From the NCBI RefSeq assembly GCF_900188065.1, contig NZ_FZNQ01000013.1, positions 1-64,000 on the forward strand: DNA of 64,000 nucleotides. Direction: 5' to 3'. A program made the translations under genes and the position numbers. The first letter of the stretch is position 1. Each line of letters starts with the position of its first letter. The DNA comes from Halorubrum vacuolatum. GTDB lineage: Archaea > Halobacteriota > Halobacteria > Halobacteriales > Haloferacaceae. Shown here piece after piece: positions 34,731 through 43,216 of this stretch. The notes under the pieces were generated by a model. That model was not told the DNA's origin and ran no database searches. It saw nothing but the letters and a program-made list of their open reading frames with translations.

Positions 34731-37700
34731 ATGACCGAGGGAAACCCGGACGGCCACCGATCGGGGAACGTGACCGGACTGATCGCCGACCGGAGGGCGC
34801 GCGTCCCGTTCGCGCTGATCGGCGTGTTACTCCTCGTGACGAGCACGGCGTACGCGCTCGGGGTCGCAGAACAGGGACTCGTCGGCGAGGACCGGAGCGT
34901 CGAACGCGCCGTCGAACGCGTCGAGGCGGACACGACGACGGCGCTGAAAACCGCCGCACGGGAGGCGTCCCACGATGCCGCCGCGGAGCCGGTGACAGCC
35001 GCACCTAGCCGAATCGATGGCGTCGAAACCGGAGCGGACGGAACGACGCAACAGACCACCGATGCCGTTCGTTCGGAGTCGGCGTTCGAGGACGCGTTGC
35101 GTATCCGTCTCGCCATCGCCGCCGCCGAATCGCTCTCGAACGTCGAGACGAATGTGGGGGAGGTCTCGGCATCGGCGTCGATGGCCGGCGCGGACGAGCC
35201 CGATGAGTTGGCCGAGGCACGCGATCGTGTGTCGATCGAGCCGGTCGCCGACGGTACCGCGATCCGTGTGACGTTCGCCGAGGTCCGGACGGTCGCGACG
35301 CGGGATGGCCGGACCGTCGCGGATCGAACCGCGGATCGGACGGTCGTCGTCGACGTGCCGATCCTCGGCGCACACGAACGAACGGAACGGTTCGAAAAGC
35401 GACTCAACAGCGGGCCGGTCGAGGGACCGGGACTGGGGAGACAGCTCACTGCGAGCCTCTATCCGATGACATGGGCCCGTGGCTACGCCCAGTACGCCGG
35501 CGCGCCCGTGCGCAATGTACTTGCAAACCGACACGTCGAACTCGCGACGAACGCCGGGGTCGTCCGCACACAACGTGACGTCTTCGGTGCCGCGGATCCG
35601 TCCGCACGCGGTGGGCTCGCCAGGGCGACCGCCGAAACCGGCGTCGCCGACGTGCTCGAACCGACCGATCTCGACGAGGAGGACTGGGCGGAGACCGTGC
35701 TCGATGCACCGACGCCCGACCGTGACGCCATAGGGACCGGCGACGGACGCGATCCATCGCTACCCGGAGCGGATCCCGAAGGTGGCCTCTCGGAAAACGA
35801 CCATGCGGATGAAACGACATCCGTCGCGGTCGACCATGCGGCCGATGTCGGCCTCACCCGGACGACCGAGGAGATGGACCGACTCCTGCGTGAGGCACAC
35901 CGCGTCGAGGCGACCCTCGAAGCGGAGGGAACGCGCGTCGAATACGGTGGTCGTCTCAGACCACCCTCGCCGGGAAGTGACTGGAGACGGGTCGACAGAC
36001 GGACCAGCTCGTCGCTCTCCGTCAGCGGGGAGGGAACCCCGACCGGAGTGCCATCGGGGACGGTCGAACCGCGGGAATCGGTATCGTTCGGGGACGCCAC
36101 ACGGGAGGTCGTCGTCGAGCGGCGGGCGACGGCCGATTGGGAACGGGAGGTCGAACGGCGCGATGAGGACGGGGAGGTTACCACGGTGACCCAACGAAGG
36201 ACCACGCGGGACCGGGCGACCGATCGATATCGTGTCGATGTCTCCGTGACGGGAGAATATGCGCCGACGGATCCCGGCCCAAGTCGGCGAACCGCGACGT
36301 TCGGGGCAAGCGGGTCGGACGCGGAGCCGGACCTCTCCGATACCCCGGAGACCGCACGTGCGGATCTCAACGTCGCGGACGCATCGGGGGTCGACCGGAT
36401 CGCCCGTCGGGCGGTTTCGGAGGGTGATGTCACCGAGTCGACGACCGTCGTCGGGGCTCGACCCGACGACGCGGAAGAACGGATCACGGCGGACCTGATC
36501 GAGGTACACGAGGAGGTCCGTGGGATCGAGACGGAGACACGGATGGGCGACGTCGCCGGGAGCGAGGCCGATCCACACGGAACGTTGGCGTCGCAGATCG
36601 AAACGAAACGGATGGCCCTCGCGGACCCGCCCGAGCGCTACGACGGCGCCATCGACAGGGGGCGCCTCGGCGTGAGGATCTACTACATCGACGCCGTCAT
36701 CGAGGAACTCGAGTCGGCATCCGAGGACCAAACGGGAGCCGTCGACCGGCTGTTCGATCGCATCGAATCGGCGTTCGGCGGGCCCTCGATCGGCGAGGTC
36801 ATCGCCTCGAAAGAGAAGACACGCGACGTGGAGCCACACGCCGTCGGGGCGGACGGTCCCGGCGGGGAGGTGCGGTTCGTGCCGGAGGGCTCACCGGGAT
36901 ATCTCCCACGAACGGCCATCGACGGGGCCGACGTCGACGGAGTCGACGGCACCGAAACACGGCCGCTCGCCACGCGAAACCTGAACTACGTGACCGTCCC
37001 CTACGACGACATCTCGGGCGGAATCGTCGATCGGATCCTCGGAACTGAAGAGACCGTCGGCCCGGGTGTCGCCGGGCGGGCGTTGGTGACGGCCGACGCG
37101 GCGCTTGAGGCGTCGGGCGGTCCGGATGCGGATCCGGATCTCCGCGCGGACCGTGACGTGCTCGCGTATCGACTCGATCGGTCGCTGATGACGGTCGACC
37201 GCGAACTCGTGGACGCCGCCGCCGATCGGACCGACCTCTCCGAGACGGAGCGACGGGATGCCGTGGAGGCCGTCACGGACTCGTATGGGTCGACGGGGGA
37301 ACACGCGCTGCACGTTGGAAATGGGAGCCACGCCGACCGCGTCGCGAACGAACTAGCCGCTCGTGACGGTCTGTCACGGCGCGACGAGGTCGCGCTCGGG
37401 GCCTCGCTCCGAGTAAGCGTTCGTACAGCCGCGGGTCGGGACGCGGTCCGCGTTCCAGCCAGGTTCGTCGACGAGACGACCGACGAAGCCCGCGATCACG
37501 TCCGTGACCGGCTCGAGGACGCTGCGGAGGACGGAACCGAACGTGCCGTCGAGGAGGCGAGCGAGCGGTGGGCACCGGAGCCCGTACGACGTGTCGGTGC
37601 CGGCCTTCCCGTCGCCCCGACGCCCGGATATTGGGTAGCAACCGTGAACGCGTGGCAGGTCGAGGTTCGCGGCGAGTATCCCGCGTTCACTGTCCACGCC

Positions 37701-38006
37701 GACGTGGGATCGCCGGGCCGGTCGTTCGAGTACGTGCGGACGGCCGGGAAAGCGACGGTGACCGTCGGGGACACCGAGATCGTTCTCGGGGAAACCGAAC
37801 CCGTTCGCTTCGAGACGGGGACGCTCGTCGTGATCGCGGTTCCCCCGGGACCGCCGGGGGTTGGCGATGTCGACGGGACACGAGATGAGACGTCCGACGG
37901 TTGGCCCTGTCCGGGCGTCCCGGCCGGCGTGGACGGGGCGAGCGCGTCCGAGGGGGACGACGCGACAGGGGAACCGTGGGACGGTGAGTGTGACACGAGG
38001 CCATGA
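34731..38006 (+). CDS. Giant pilus-locus protein, 1091 aa
   Basis: This very long acidic protein has one clear N-terminal membrane helix (about 26-46, PFALIGVLLLVTSTAYALG) and a hydrophobic strand near the C terminus (about 1030-1055), so most of it is probably outside the cell. Long Ala/Glu/Arg/Asp helices and Thr/Asp-rich linkers alternate. It resembles the DUF7286-type protein found only at haloarchaeal pilus loci; its function is unknown. Size and position suggest a surface or tip structure built by this locus. An ATG at 34701 would add 10 residues. Confidence 0.72.
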   Translation: MTEGNPDGHRSGNVTGLIADRRARVPFALIGVLLLVTSTAYALGVAEQGLVGEDRSVERAVERVEADTTTALKTAAREASHDAAAEPVTAAPSRIDGVETGADGTTQQTTDAVRSESAFEDALRIRLAIAAAESLSNVETNVGEVSASASMAGADEPDELAEARDRVSIEPVADGTAIRVTFAEVRTVATRDGRTVADRTADRTVVVDVPILGAHERTERFEKRLNSGPVEGPGLGRQLTASLYPMTWARGYAQYAGAPVRNVLANRHVELATNAGVVRTQRDVFGAADPSARGGLARATAETGVADVLEPTDLDEEDWAETVLDAPTPDRDAIGTGDGRDPSLPGADPEGGLSENDHADETTSVAVDHAADVGLTRTTEEMDRLLREAHRVEATLEAEGTRVEYGGRLRPPSPGSDWRRVDRRTSSSLSVSGEGTPTGVPSGTVEPRESVSFGDATREVVVERRATADWEREVERRDEDGEVTTVTQRRTTRDRATDRYRVDVSVTGEYAPTDPGPSRRTATFGASGSDAEPDLSDTPETARADLNVADASGVDRIARRAVSEGDVTESTTVVGARPDDAEERITADLIEVHEEVRGIETETRMGDVAGSEADPHGTLASQIETKRMALADPPERYDGAIDRGRLGVRIYYIDAVIEELESASEDQTGAVDRLFDRIESAFGGPSIGEVIASKEKTRDVEPHAVGADGPGGEVRFVPEGSPGYLPRTAIDGADVDGVDGTETRPLATRNLNYVTVPYDDISGGIVDRILGTEETVGPGVAGRALVTADAALEASGGPDADPDLRADRDVLAYRLDRSLMTVDRELVDAAADRTDLSETERRDAVEAVTDSYGSTGEHALHVGNGSHADRVANELAARDGLSRRDEVALGASLRVSVRTAAGRDAVRVPARFVDETTDEARDHVRDRLEDAAEDGTERAVEEASERWAPEPVRRVGAGLPVAPTPGYWVATVNAWQVEVRGEYPAFTVHADVGSPGRSFEYVRTAGKATVTVGDTEIVLGETEPVRFETGTLVVIAVPPGPPGVGDVDGTRDETSDGWPCPGVPAGVDGASASEGDDATGEPWDGECDTRP

Positions 38007-38109
38007 CTCGCGAACACCGAGAGCGAGATCGTCGCGGGACGACGTATCGGCTGGGCCCAACGCGTCCCCAACCGGTGTCGTTTTGCGCCACGCGTCCCGA
38101 TCCGAGGAC

Positions 38110-38553
38110 ATGTTTCAGGAAGCCGTTGCCGACGCGACGGGAGACGGTGAGCGGGAGACGATCGAGGCAGCAACGCTGCTCGCATCGTTCGAGGCGATCC
38201 TCGCGGAGGCGGTCGAGGATGCCGGTGTCGAACGCGTCGTCGAGGCGACGGCGCTCGATCCGGAGCGGGTTTCGGCCGTCAAATCGGGTGATTCGGCGGC
38301 GGTAACCGTCGAGACGGGAGCCACGATACTCGCGACCGCGCGCGGGATCGATGCCGAAGCGGTCGTTGCCGAGCTACGCGATCACCTGCTTTTGGGAATG
38401 ACGACGGCGGTGCTCGACGTGGACACCATCGCGGGAGCGATCGACGCCGACCTCACCGGCCAGGAGGTGCAGCAGGCGCTTGAGGGACGTGCCGACATGA
38501 CGCTCGCGGAGCTGGCGGAGGTGATGGCGGTGATCGAGGGGCGGAAGCCATGA
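38110..38553 (+). CDS. Conserved haloarchaeal protein, 147 aa
   Basis: This acidic, mostly helical soluble protein begins MFQEAVADATGDGERETI. An SGDSAAVTVETGATILA segment (about 58-74) looks like a compact helix-turn-helix. It lies 103 bp after the giant protein and overlaps the SDR gene by ATGA, so it is probably cotranscribed with that enzyme. I cannot assign a function. Confidence 0.65.
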   Translation: MFQEAVADATGDGERETIEAATLLASFEAILAEAVEDAGVERVVEATALDPERVSAVKSGDSAAVTVETGATILATARGIDAEAVVAELRDHLLLGMTTAVLDVDTIAGAIDADLTGQEVQQALEGRADMTLAELAEVMAVIEGRKP

Positions 38554-39464
38554 GCGTCGTCATCGTCGGATGCGGCTACGTCGGCATGGAGCTGGCGAGA
38601 CAGCTCGCCAGCCGCGGTCACGAGGTGACGGGGGTGAGACGCTCCGAGGCGGGAATGGAGGCGATCGAGGCGCTCGAAGCCGAGGGGGACGGATCGATCG
38701 CTGCCGTCGGCGCTGACGCCACCGATCCCGAATCCCTTGCCGTCCTGCCGGATGCGAACGCGGTGGTCTTTGCGGCCAGTTCGGGTGGACGCGGCGCGAC
38801 GGCCGCACGAACCGTCTACGTCGAGGGCCTCAAGGCGGTCATCGAGGAGTACCGAACCCGGGAAGAACCGCCCGACCGGATCGTCTATACCTCCTCAACG
38901 GGGGTCTACGGCGATCACGGCGGTGCATGGGTGGACGAGTCGACGCCCATCGAGCCGACGACCGAAAAGACGCGTGTGCTGGCGGAGGCGGAGCGCGTCG
39001 CGATCGAGGGGGCCGAAGCGGCCGGGATCGATGGAACCGTCGCCCGATTTGCCGGCCTGTACGGGCCGGACCGATACCGACTCCAGCGATATCTCGACGG
39101 CCCGGTGACGGCGGGCTACCTGAACATGGTCCATCGCGACGACGCTGCCGGTGCGGTCCGGTACCTGCTCGAAGGGGATCTCGCACGCGGTGAGCCGGTC
39201 GTCGTCGTCGACGACGAGCCGGCGGATAAACACGCGTTCGCCGACTGGCTCGCCGACGAGTGTGGAACTGAGCGCCCAGCGAAACAGTCGAAGGCGGAAC
39301 GGATCACAGCGGGTGACCTTTCGGAGCCGGCGAAGCGTCGGATCCTGACGAGCAAGCGCTGTTCGAACGCGTACCTCCGCGAGCTCGGCTATTCGCCCGC
39401 GTATCCGACGTTCCGAGAGGGGTATCGGGCCGCGATCGACGCGTTCCGTGCGGAACGAGGCTGA
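38550..39464 (+). CDS. NAD(P)-dependent extended SDR / epimerase-like protein
   Basis: The protein is 304 residues. A Rossmann start VIVGCGYVGMELARQL (3-18) supplies the dinucleotide-binding GxGxxG. YTSSTGVYGDH (about 112-122) carries the active-site Ser/Thr and a Tyr. RFAGLYGPDRY follows near 167. These are marks of the extended SDR family related to YeeZ and sugar epimerases. The canonical YxxxK is not obvious, since the usual position reads TTEKTRVLAE, so the catalytic mode may differ. Substrate unknown. Confidence 0.8.
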   Translation: MSVVIVGCGYVGMELARQLASRGHEVTGVRRSEAGMEAIEALEAEGDGSIAAVGADATDPESLAVLPDANAVVFAASSGGRGATAARTVYVEGLKAVIEEYRTREEPPDRIVYTSSTGVYGDHGGAWVDESTPIEPTTEKTRVLAEAERVAIEGAEAAGIDGTVARFAGLYGPDRYRLQRYLDGPVTAGYLNMVHRDDAAGAVRYLLEGDLARGEPVVVVDDEPADKHAFADWLADECGTERPAKQSKAERITAGDLSEPAKRRILTSKRCSNAYLRELGYSPAYPTFREGYRAAIDAFRAERG

Positions 39465-39520
39465 CCCATCAGGACCGTGTGAGGTGGGCGACCGTCGATG
39501 CAGGAGTGTTGCACCGTAAC

Positions 39521-39560
39521 CACGGACAGAGCACGAAGATCACGGATAGAGCACGAAGAT
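39521..39560. repeat. Two 20-bp direct tandem repeats
   Basis: CACGGACAGAGCACGAAGAT (39521-39540) and the same 20 bases with one change (39541-39560) lie back to back. They end 31 bp before the start of the DHH phosphoesterase gene. They could be paired binding sites for a regulator of that gene or leftover sequence duplication. Confidence 0.5.
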
Positions 39561-39591
39561 TCTTGTGTCGGCGGCGATTCCGGGGTGGTGT

Positions 39592-40767
39592 ATGTGGGTG
39601 CAAGCGACGGTCGGCGACGCGCTCGTCGAAATCGAGGCGTTCGTGCGAGCGAACCCCGAGCTGACCGTCGCCGGCATCGTTGCGGCGTTGGTGATCGCCA
39701 CGAGCGCGTACGCGTTTTTGCGGCTTCGACGCGTTCCCGGGGCTCGGTTCAGACGACTGCTCGCTGAACAGGACGAGATTACGGTGTTGATGCATCCGAA
39801 TCCGGATCCGGACGCGATGGCCGCCGCCATCGGGGTTGCGTCGCTCGCCGAACAGGTCGATGTCGACGCGACCGTGCAGTTCCCCGGACAGATCCGCCAT
39901 CAGGAGAACCGGGCGTTCCGAACGGTCCTGGATCTCGAACTCGAACAGATCGACCATGTGACCGATCTGGCCGCAGGGTTCGTCGTCCTCGTCGATCACA
40001 ACGAGCCGCGCGGATTCGAGGGATCCGATGGCGTCCTTCCCGCCGCGATAGTGGACCACCATCCGGGCGATGGGACCGCTGAGACGTTCACCGACGTTCG
40101 GACCGATTACGGCGCGACCGCCTCCATCATCGCGGAGTATTTCAAGGAGAACGACGCGATCCCGGTGCCGCCTGATAAGCACGCGAGCGAGACGGACGGG
40201 GCCCTTGCGCTCCCGACGGACGCTGCAACTGGGCTGTTATACGGGATCTTATCCGATACGAAGAACCTCACCGTCGGCGCGAGCGACTCGGATTTCGCGG
40301 CGGCGGGCTACGTCTATCCGGGCGTCGATCAGGATCGACTCGATCGGATCGCAAACCCCGCGGTCGACGCGGAGGTACTGGAGGTGAAGGCACGGGCGAT
40401 CGCCGGCCGACAGGTCGAGGGATCGTTCGCGGTGGCGGATGTCGGCGGGGTGAACAACGTCGATGCGATCCCGCAGGCCGCCGATGAACTCATCCAGTTG
40501 GAGGGAATCAGCGCGGTGGTGGTCCTCGGCGAACGGAACGGAACGATCCATCTATCCGGGCGGTCACGGGATGATCGTGTGCATATGGGCAACGCGCTCG
40601 CGGCCGTCCTCGATGACGTGCCCAACGGCGGCGGTGGCGGACACGCCAGGATGGGGGGTGGAACCATCGAATCCCGCACCGATCCGACCGGCGAGCAGGA
40701 AGTCGAGCAGATCGATCGGAACGCGCTCTGTGACGAGCTCTTTCGGGCGATGGCCGGAGACGTCTAA
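39592..40767 (+). CDS. Membrane-anchored DHH/DHHA1 phosphoesterase
   Basis: The protein is 391 residues. One N-terminal transmembrane segment (about 23-45, TVAGIVAALVIATSAYAFL) is followed by a DHH domain with MHPNPDPDAMAAA (about 66), VDHNEP and the signature DHHPG (about 155). It ends in a DHHA1 domain with GGGGGHARMGGG (about 340). Related enzymes are oligoribonucleases (NrnA) and cyclic dinucleotide phosphodiesterases (GdpP). The membrane anchor and cytosolic DHH unit make a nanoRNase or c-di-AMP hydrolase plausible, but sequence alone does not decide. The ATG at 39592 starts just before the hydrophobic helix. Confidence 0.85.
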   Translation: MWVQATVGDALVEIEAFVRANPELTVAGIVAALVIATSAYAFLRLRRVPGARFRRLLAEQDEITVLMHPNPDPDAMAAAIGVASLAEQVDVDATVQFPGQIRHQENRAFRTVLDLELEQIDHVTDLAAGFVVLVDHNEPRGFEGSDGVLPAAIVDHHPGDGTAETFTDVRTDYGATASIIAEYFKENDAIPVPPDKHASETDGALALPTDAATGLLYGILSDTKNLTVGASDSDFAAAGYVYPGVDQDRLDRIANPAVDAEVLEVKARAIAGRQVEGSFAVADVGGVNNVDAIPQAADELIQLEGISAVVVLGERNGTIHLSGRSRDDRVHMGNALAAVLDDVPNGGGGGHARMGGGTIESRTDPTGEQEVEQIDRNALCDELFRAMAGDV

Positions 40768-40824
40768 GCGACAGGAAAGGTTCGGAGCCCACAGCTTTAG
40801 GTCCCATCCGAACGAGCGAGGCGT

Positions 40825-40956
40825 ATGGATTGGAGCACGTTCAAAACCGATGGGTGGCCAGCGCTCGCCGGCGTCGGCGTCGGCTACCTACTTGCATGTG
40901 CACTGATATTCGCGGCGTTCTTCGTGGTGCCGTACCTGTTGGTCACAGTAGCGTGA
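40825..40956 (+). CDS. Small single-helix membrane protein, 43 aa
   Basis: The product begins MDWSTFKTDGWPALAGVGVG and continues with one hydrophobic helix (about 14-42) rich in A, F, L and V. A TATA-like CTTTAGG lies about 25 nt before the ATG, so this looks like a separate leaderless gene in the gap between the DHH gene and pan. Tiny proteins of this type are conserved in haloarchaea; their function is unknown. Confidence 0.65.
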   Translation: MDWSTFKTDGWPALAGVGVGYLLACALIFAAFFVVPYLLVTVA

Positions 40957-40993
40957 ACGAGGAGCTTGGCGGAAAATCGGAGCGGTTGACGGT

Positions 40994-42211
40994 TCAGGCG
41001 AACGCCAACGAATCGTCGGCGTCCGTGTCGGCGTCCTGGCGAAGCTTCTCGTAGGCCGCGAGGAAGTCCGCCATGGTCACTTCGGTACGGTCGTCGCGGA
41101 TGGCGAACATCCCCGCCTCCGTGCAGATCGCCTTGACGTCCGCGCCGGACGCATCGGCGGCGAGTTCGGCGAGTTCCGTAAAGTCGACCTCGCCGGCGAG
41201 GTTCATCCGGCGGGTGTGGATCTGGAAGATGATCTCCCGACCCATCGAATCGGGTTTGGGCACCTCGATAAGCCGGTCAAACCGGCCGGGGCGAAGGATG
41301 GCGGGGTCGAGCATGTCGAAGCGGTTCGTCGCGGCGATGAGGCGGATCTCGCCGCGCTCGTCGAAGCCGTCCATCTCGCTGAGCAGCTGCATCATCGTGC
41401 GCTGGACCTCCGCGTCCCCGGAGGTCTTCGAGTCCGTCCGCTTCGAGGCGATCGCGTCGATCTCGTCGATGAAGATCACCGCGGGCTGGTTCTCGCGAGC
41501 GACCTCGAAGAGGTCACGGACGAGCTTCGCACCCTCGCCGATGAACTTGTGGACGAGCTCGGAGCCGGCCATCTTGATGAACGTCGCGTCGGTCTCGTTG
41601 GCGACCGCCTTCGCGAGCATCGTCTTGCCCGTCCCCGGCGGACCGTACAGCAGGACCCCGCTCGGCGGGTTGATACCGACGTCTTCGAACATTTCCGGAT
41701 GTTCGAGCGGCATCTCGACGGTTTCACGCACCTCCTGCATCTGCTCGTCGAGCCCGCCGATGTCGGCGTAGGTGACGTCCGGGGAGTGTTCGACCTGCAT
41801 GACGCGGGCGCGGACATCGGTCTCCTTTTCGAGCCGTTTGACGATCGAAAGCGAGTTGTTGACCGCGACCCGGTCGTCCGGTTCGAGCCGCTCGCGCATC
41901 TCGTCCGTGATCTCCGTGAGCGCCTCCTGGTTGTTGCCGTGCTGTTTGATCACGGCGCCGTCGTCCGTAAGTTCCTGGACCGTCGCGACGAACAGCGGTG
42001 ACTGTTTGAGCTTTTTGTTCTCGTGGGTGAGTCGTTCCAACTTCTGCTGGTACTTGTTGTTCTCCGCGTTCGCATCGAGGAGTTTGTCGCGCATCTCCTC
42101 GTTTTGCGATTCGAGAACCTCGAGTCTGTCCCGTAACGACTCGATCTTCTCCCGTCTCGACGCCGATCCCTCCTCGTACGGCATCTCGACGTCATCGACC
42201 GTATCACTCAT
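40994..42211 (-). CDS. pan: Proteasome-activating nucleotidase (Pan)
   Basis: The protein is 405 residues. An N-terminal coiled coil (about 14-62) and OB-like domain are followed by the AAA+ core, with Walker A GPPGTGKT (about 190), Walker B FIDEIDA (about 250), sensor ATNRFDML and arginine-finger LRPGRFDR. Pan unfolds substrates and opens the 20S proteasome gate. Its C terminus is SLAFA, so the tyrosine of the usual HbYX docking motif is replaced by Phe. The order pan, winged-helix regulator, small protein, mre11, rad50 matches what I recall of the Haloferax volcanii arrangement. Confidence 0.96.
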   Translation of the reverse strand: MSDTVDDVEMPYEEGSASRREKIESLRDRLEVLESQNEEMRDKLLDANAENNKYQQKLERLTHENKKLKQSPLFVATVQELTDDGAVIKQHGNNQEALTEITDEMRERLEPDDRVAVNNSLSIVKRLEKETDVRARVMQVEHSPDVTYADIGGLDEQMQEVRETVEMPLEHPEMFEDVGINPPSGVLLYGPPGTGKTMLAKAVANETDATFIKMAGSELVHKFIGEGAKLVRDLFEVARENQPAVIFIDEIDAIASKRTDSKTSGDAEVQRTMMQLLSEMDGFDERGEIRLIAATNRFDMLDPAILRPGRFDRLIEVPKPDSMGREIIFQIHTRRMNLAGEVDFTELAELAADASGADVKAICTEAGMFAIRDDRTEVTMADFLAAYEKLRQDADTDADDSLAFA

Positions 42212-42438
42212 TAAGCCGATTTAGGGTGCTTGCGGATAAGAGGCTTCGGGTGCGGGCATTCCCGGAGTGAAGAGCGTTGCGCTCTCGGCGGCGCTCGCGT
42301 TCGTCGCCCGCGATGAAAGCGGGGGCGCGATGCCGAGAGGTCGGTAGTATGGTGACAGAGGCGGGATAATTAATTCCCAATAGTAATCAAATAGGATAGT
42401 AAATATTATCTTACAGCATTACCGAGTGAGTTGTACGC

Positions 42439-42705
42439 ATGAGTACGACAGAGGCAGTCACTGCCGACGACGAGGAGGTCGCGGATCGCTGGGAGTCCGT
42501 TCGTGACCTCCCACCGAGCGCGAAATTGGTCGCGAAGGTGCTCGATTACAACGACACGCTGACCCAAAGCGAGATCGCCGAGGAAACCCTGCTTCCGCCC
42601 CGGACCGTACGATATGCGCTCTCGCGGCTCGAAGAGGAGGACGTCGTCGATGCACGATTCTCCTTTGCTGACGCGCGGAAACGGCTCTACTCGCTCGCGG
42701 TGTAG
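42439..42705 (+). CDS. MarR-like winged-helix transcription regulator, 88 aa
   Basis: The protein has a disordered acidic N terminus (1-22), then a winged helix-turn-helix with LTQSEIAEETLLPPRTVRYA (about 41-60) as helices 2 and 3 and a wing before DARKRLYSLAV. The fold is common in haloarchaeal single-domain regulators, and its position between pan and mre11 is conserved. The upstream 227 bp contains the pan and regulator promoters and a GAGCG-type hairpin near 42270. Its target genes cannot be read from sequence. Confidence 0.82.
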   Translation: MSTTEAVTADDEEVADRWESVRDLPPSAKLVAKVLDYNDTLTQSEIAEETLLPPRTVRYALSRLEEEDVVDARFSFADARKRLYSLAV

Positions 42706-42823
42706 GTGATCGTCGTCACGGGCGTTGCTGAGAGCGTCGGTTCCCTCAGCTTTCGCTTCCCAGTGACCACCCCACGGAGCTCGCAAGGATCGATTTATAC
42801 CACATACCGACGCCAACGACCCT

Positions 42824-43216
42824 GTGGTCTCGACCGTCACCGTCAAGCGCGCGCTCGCCGCGCTGGCAACACGCACGGACACCGCGAGACGACCATACGC
42901 CGCCGTGATCGACGAGGCGGACGCCGCCCGCGGGGATCTTCGGCGGGCCGCCGGGTTCGTCGACGCCGTCGGCTTGGACCGGCTTGTGGAGGCGATCTCG
43001 AACGCCGAGCGCGATGGACGTGAGGCACGAGCTCAACGGGGGCGTGACGCACTCGCGGCGTATCGGCGATTTCAAGCGGCCGCCGCCGACGAGAGGGGAA
43101 CCGCAGGGACGGGCCGAGTGGACGGGGTGGCCCCCGATACCACGATGGGGGCGGATCACTTTCACTCCGGTCCCGGAACCACTAAACCCGGCAACGGCCA
43201 AGGGTCGAACCGATGA
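42824..43216 (+). CDS. Conserved protein preceding mre11, 130 aa
   Basis: This helical, Arg/Ala-rich protein starts from the GTG at 42824. TTTATACC lies about 25 nt upstream, so translation is probably leaderless. The stop overlaps mre11 by ATGA, so it heads the mre11-rad50 operon. The C-terminal 40 residues are Gly/Thr/His-rich and look disordered. I recognise no domain; conserved linkage to mre11 suggests a role in DNA repair or its control, which is inference. Confidence 0.65.
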   Translation: MVSTVTVKRALAALATRTDTARRPYAAVIDEADAARGDLRRAAGFVDAVGLDRLVEAISNAERDGREARAQRGRDALAAYRRFQAAAADERGTAGTGRVDGVAPDTTMGADHFHSGPGTTKPGNGQGSNR

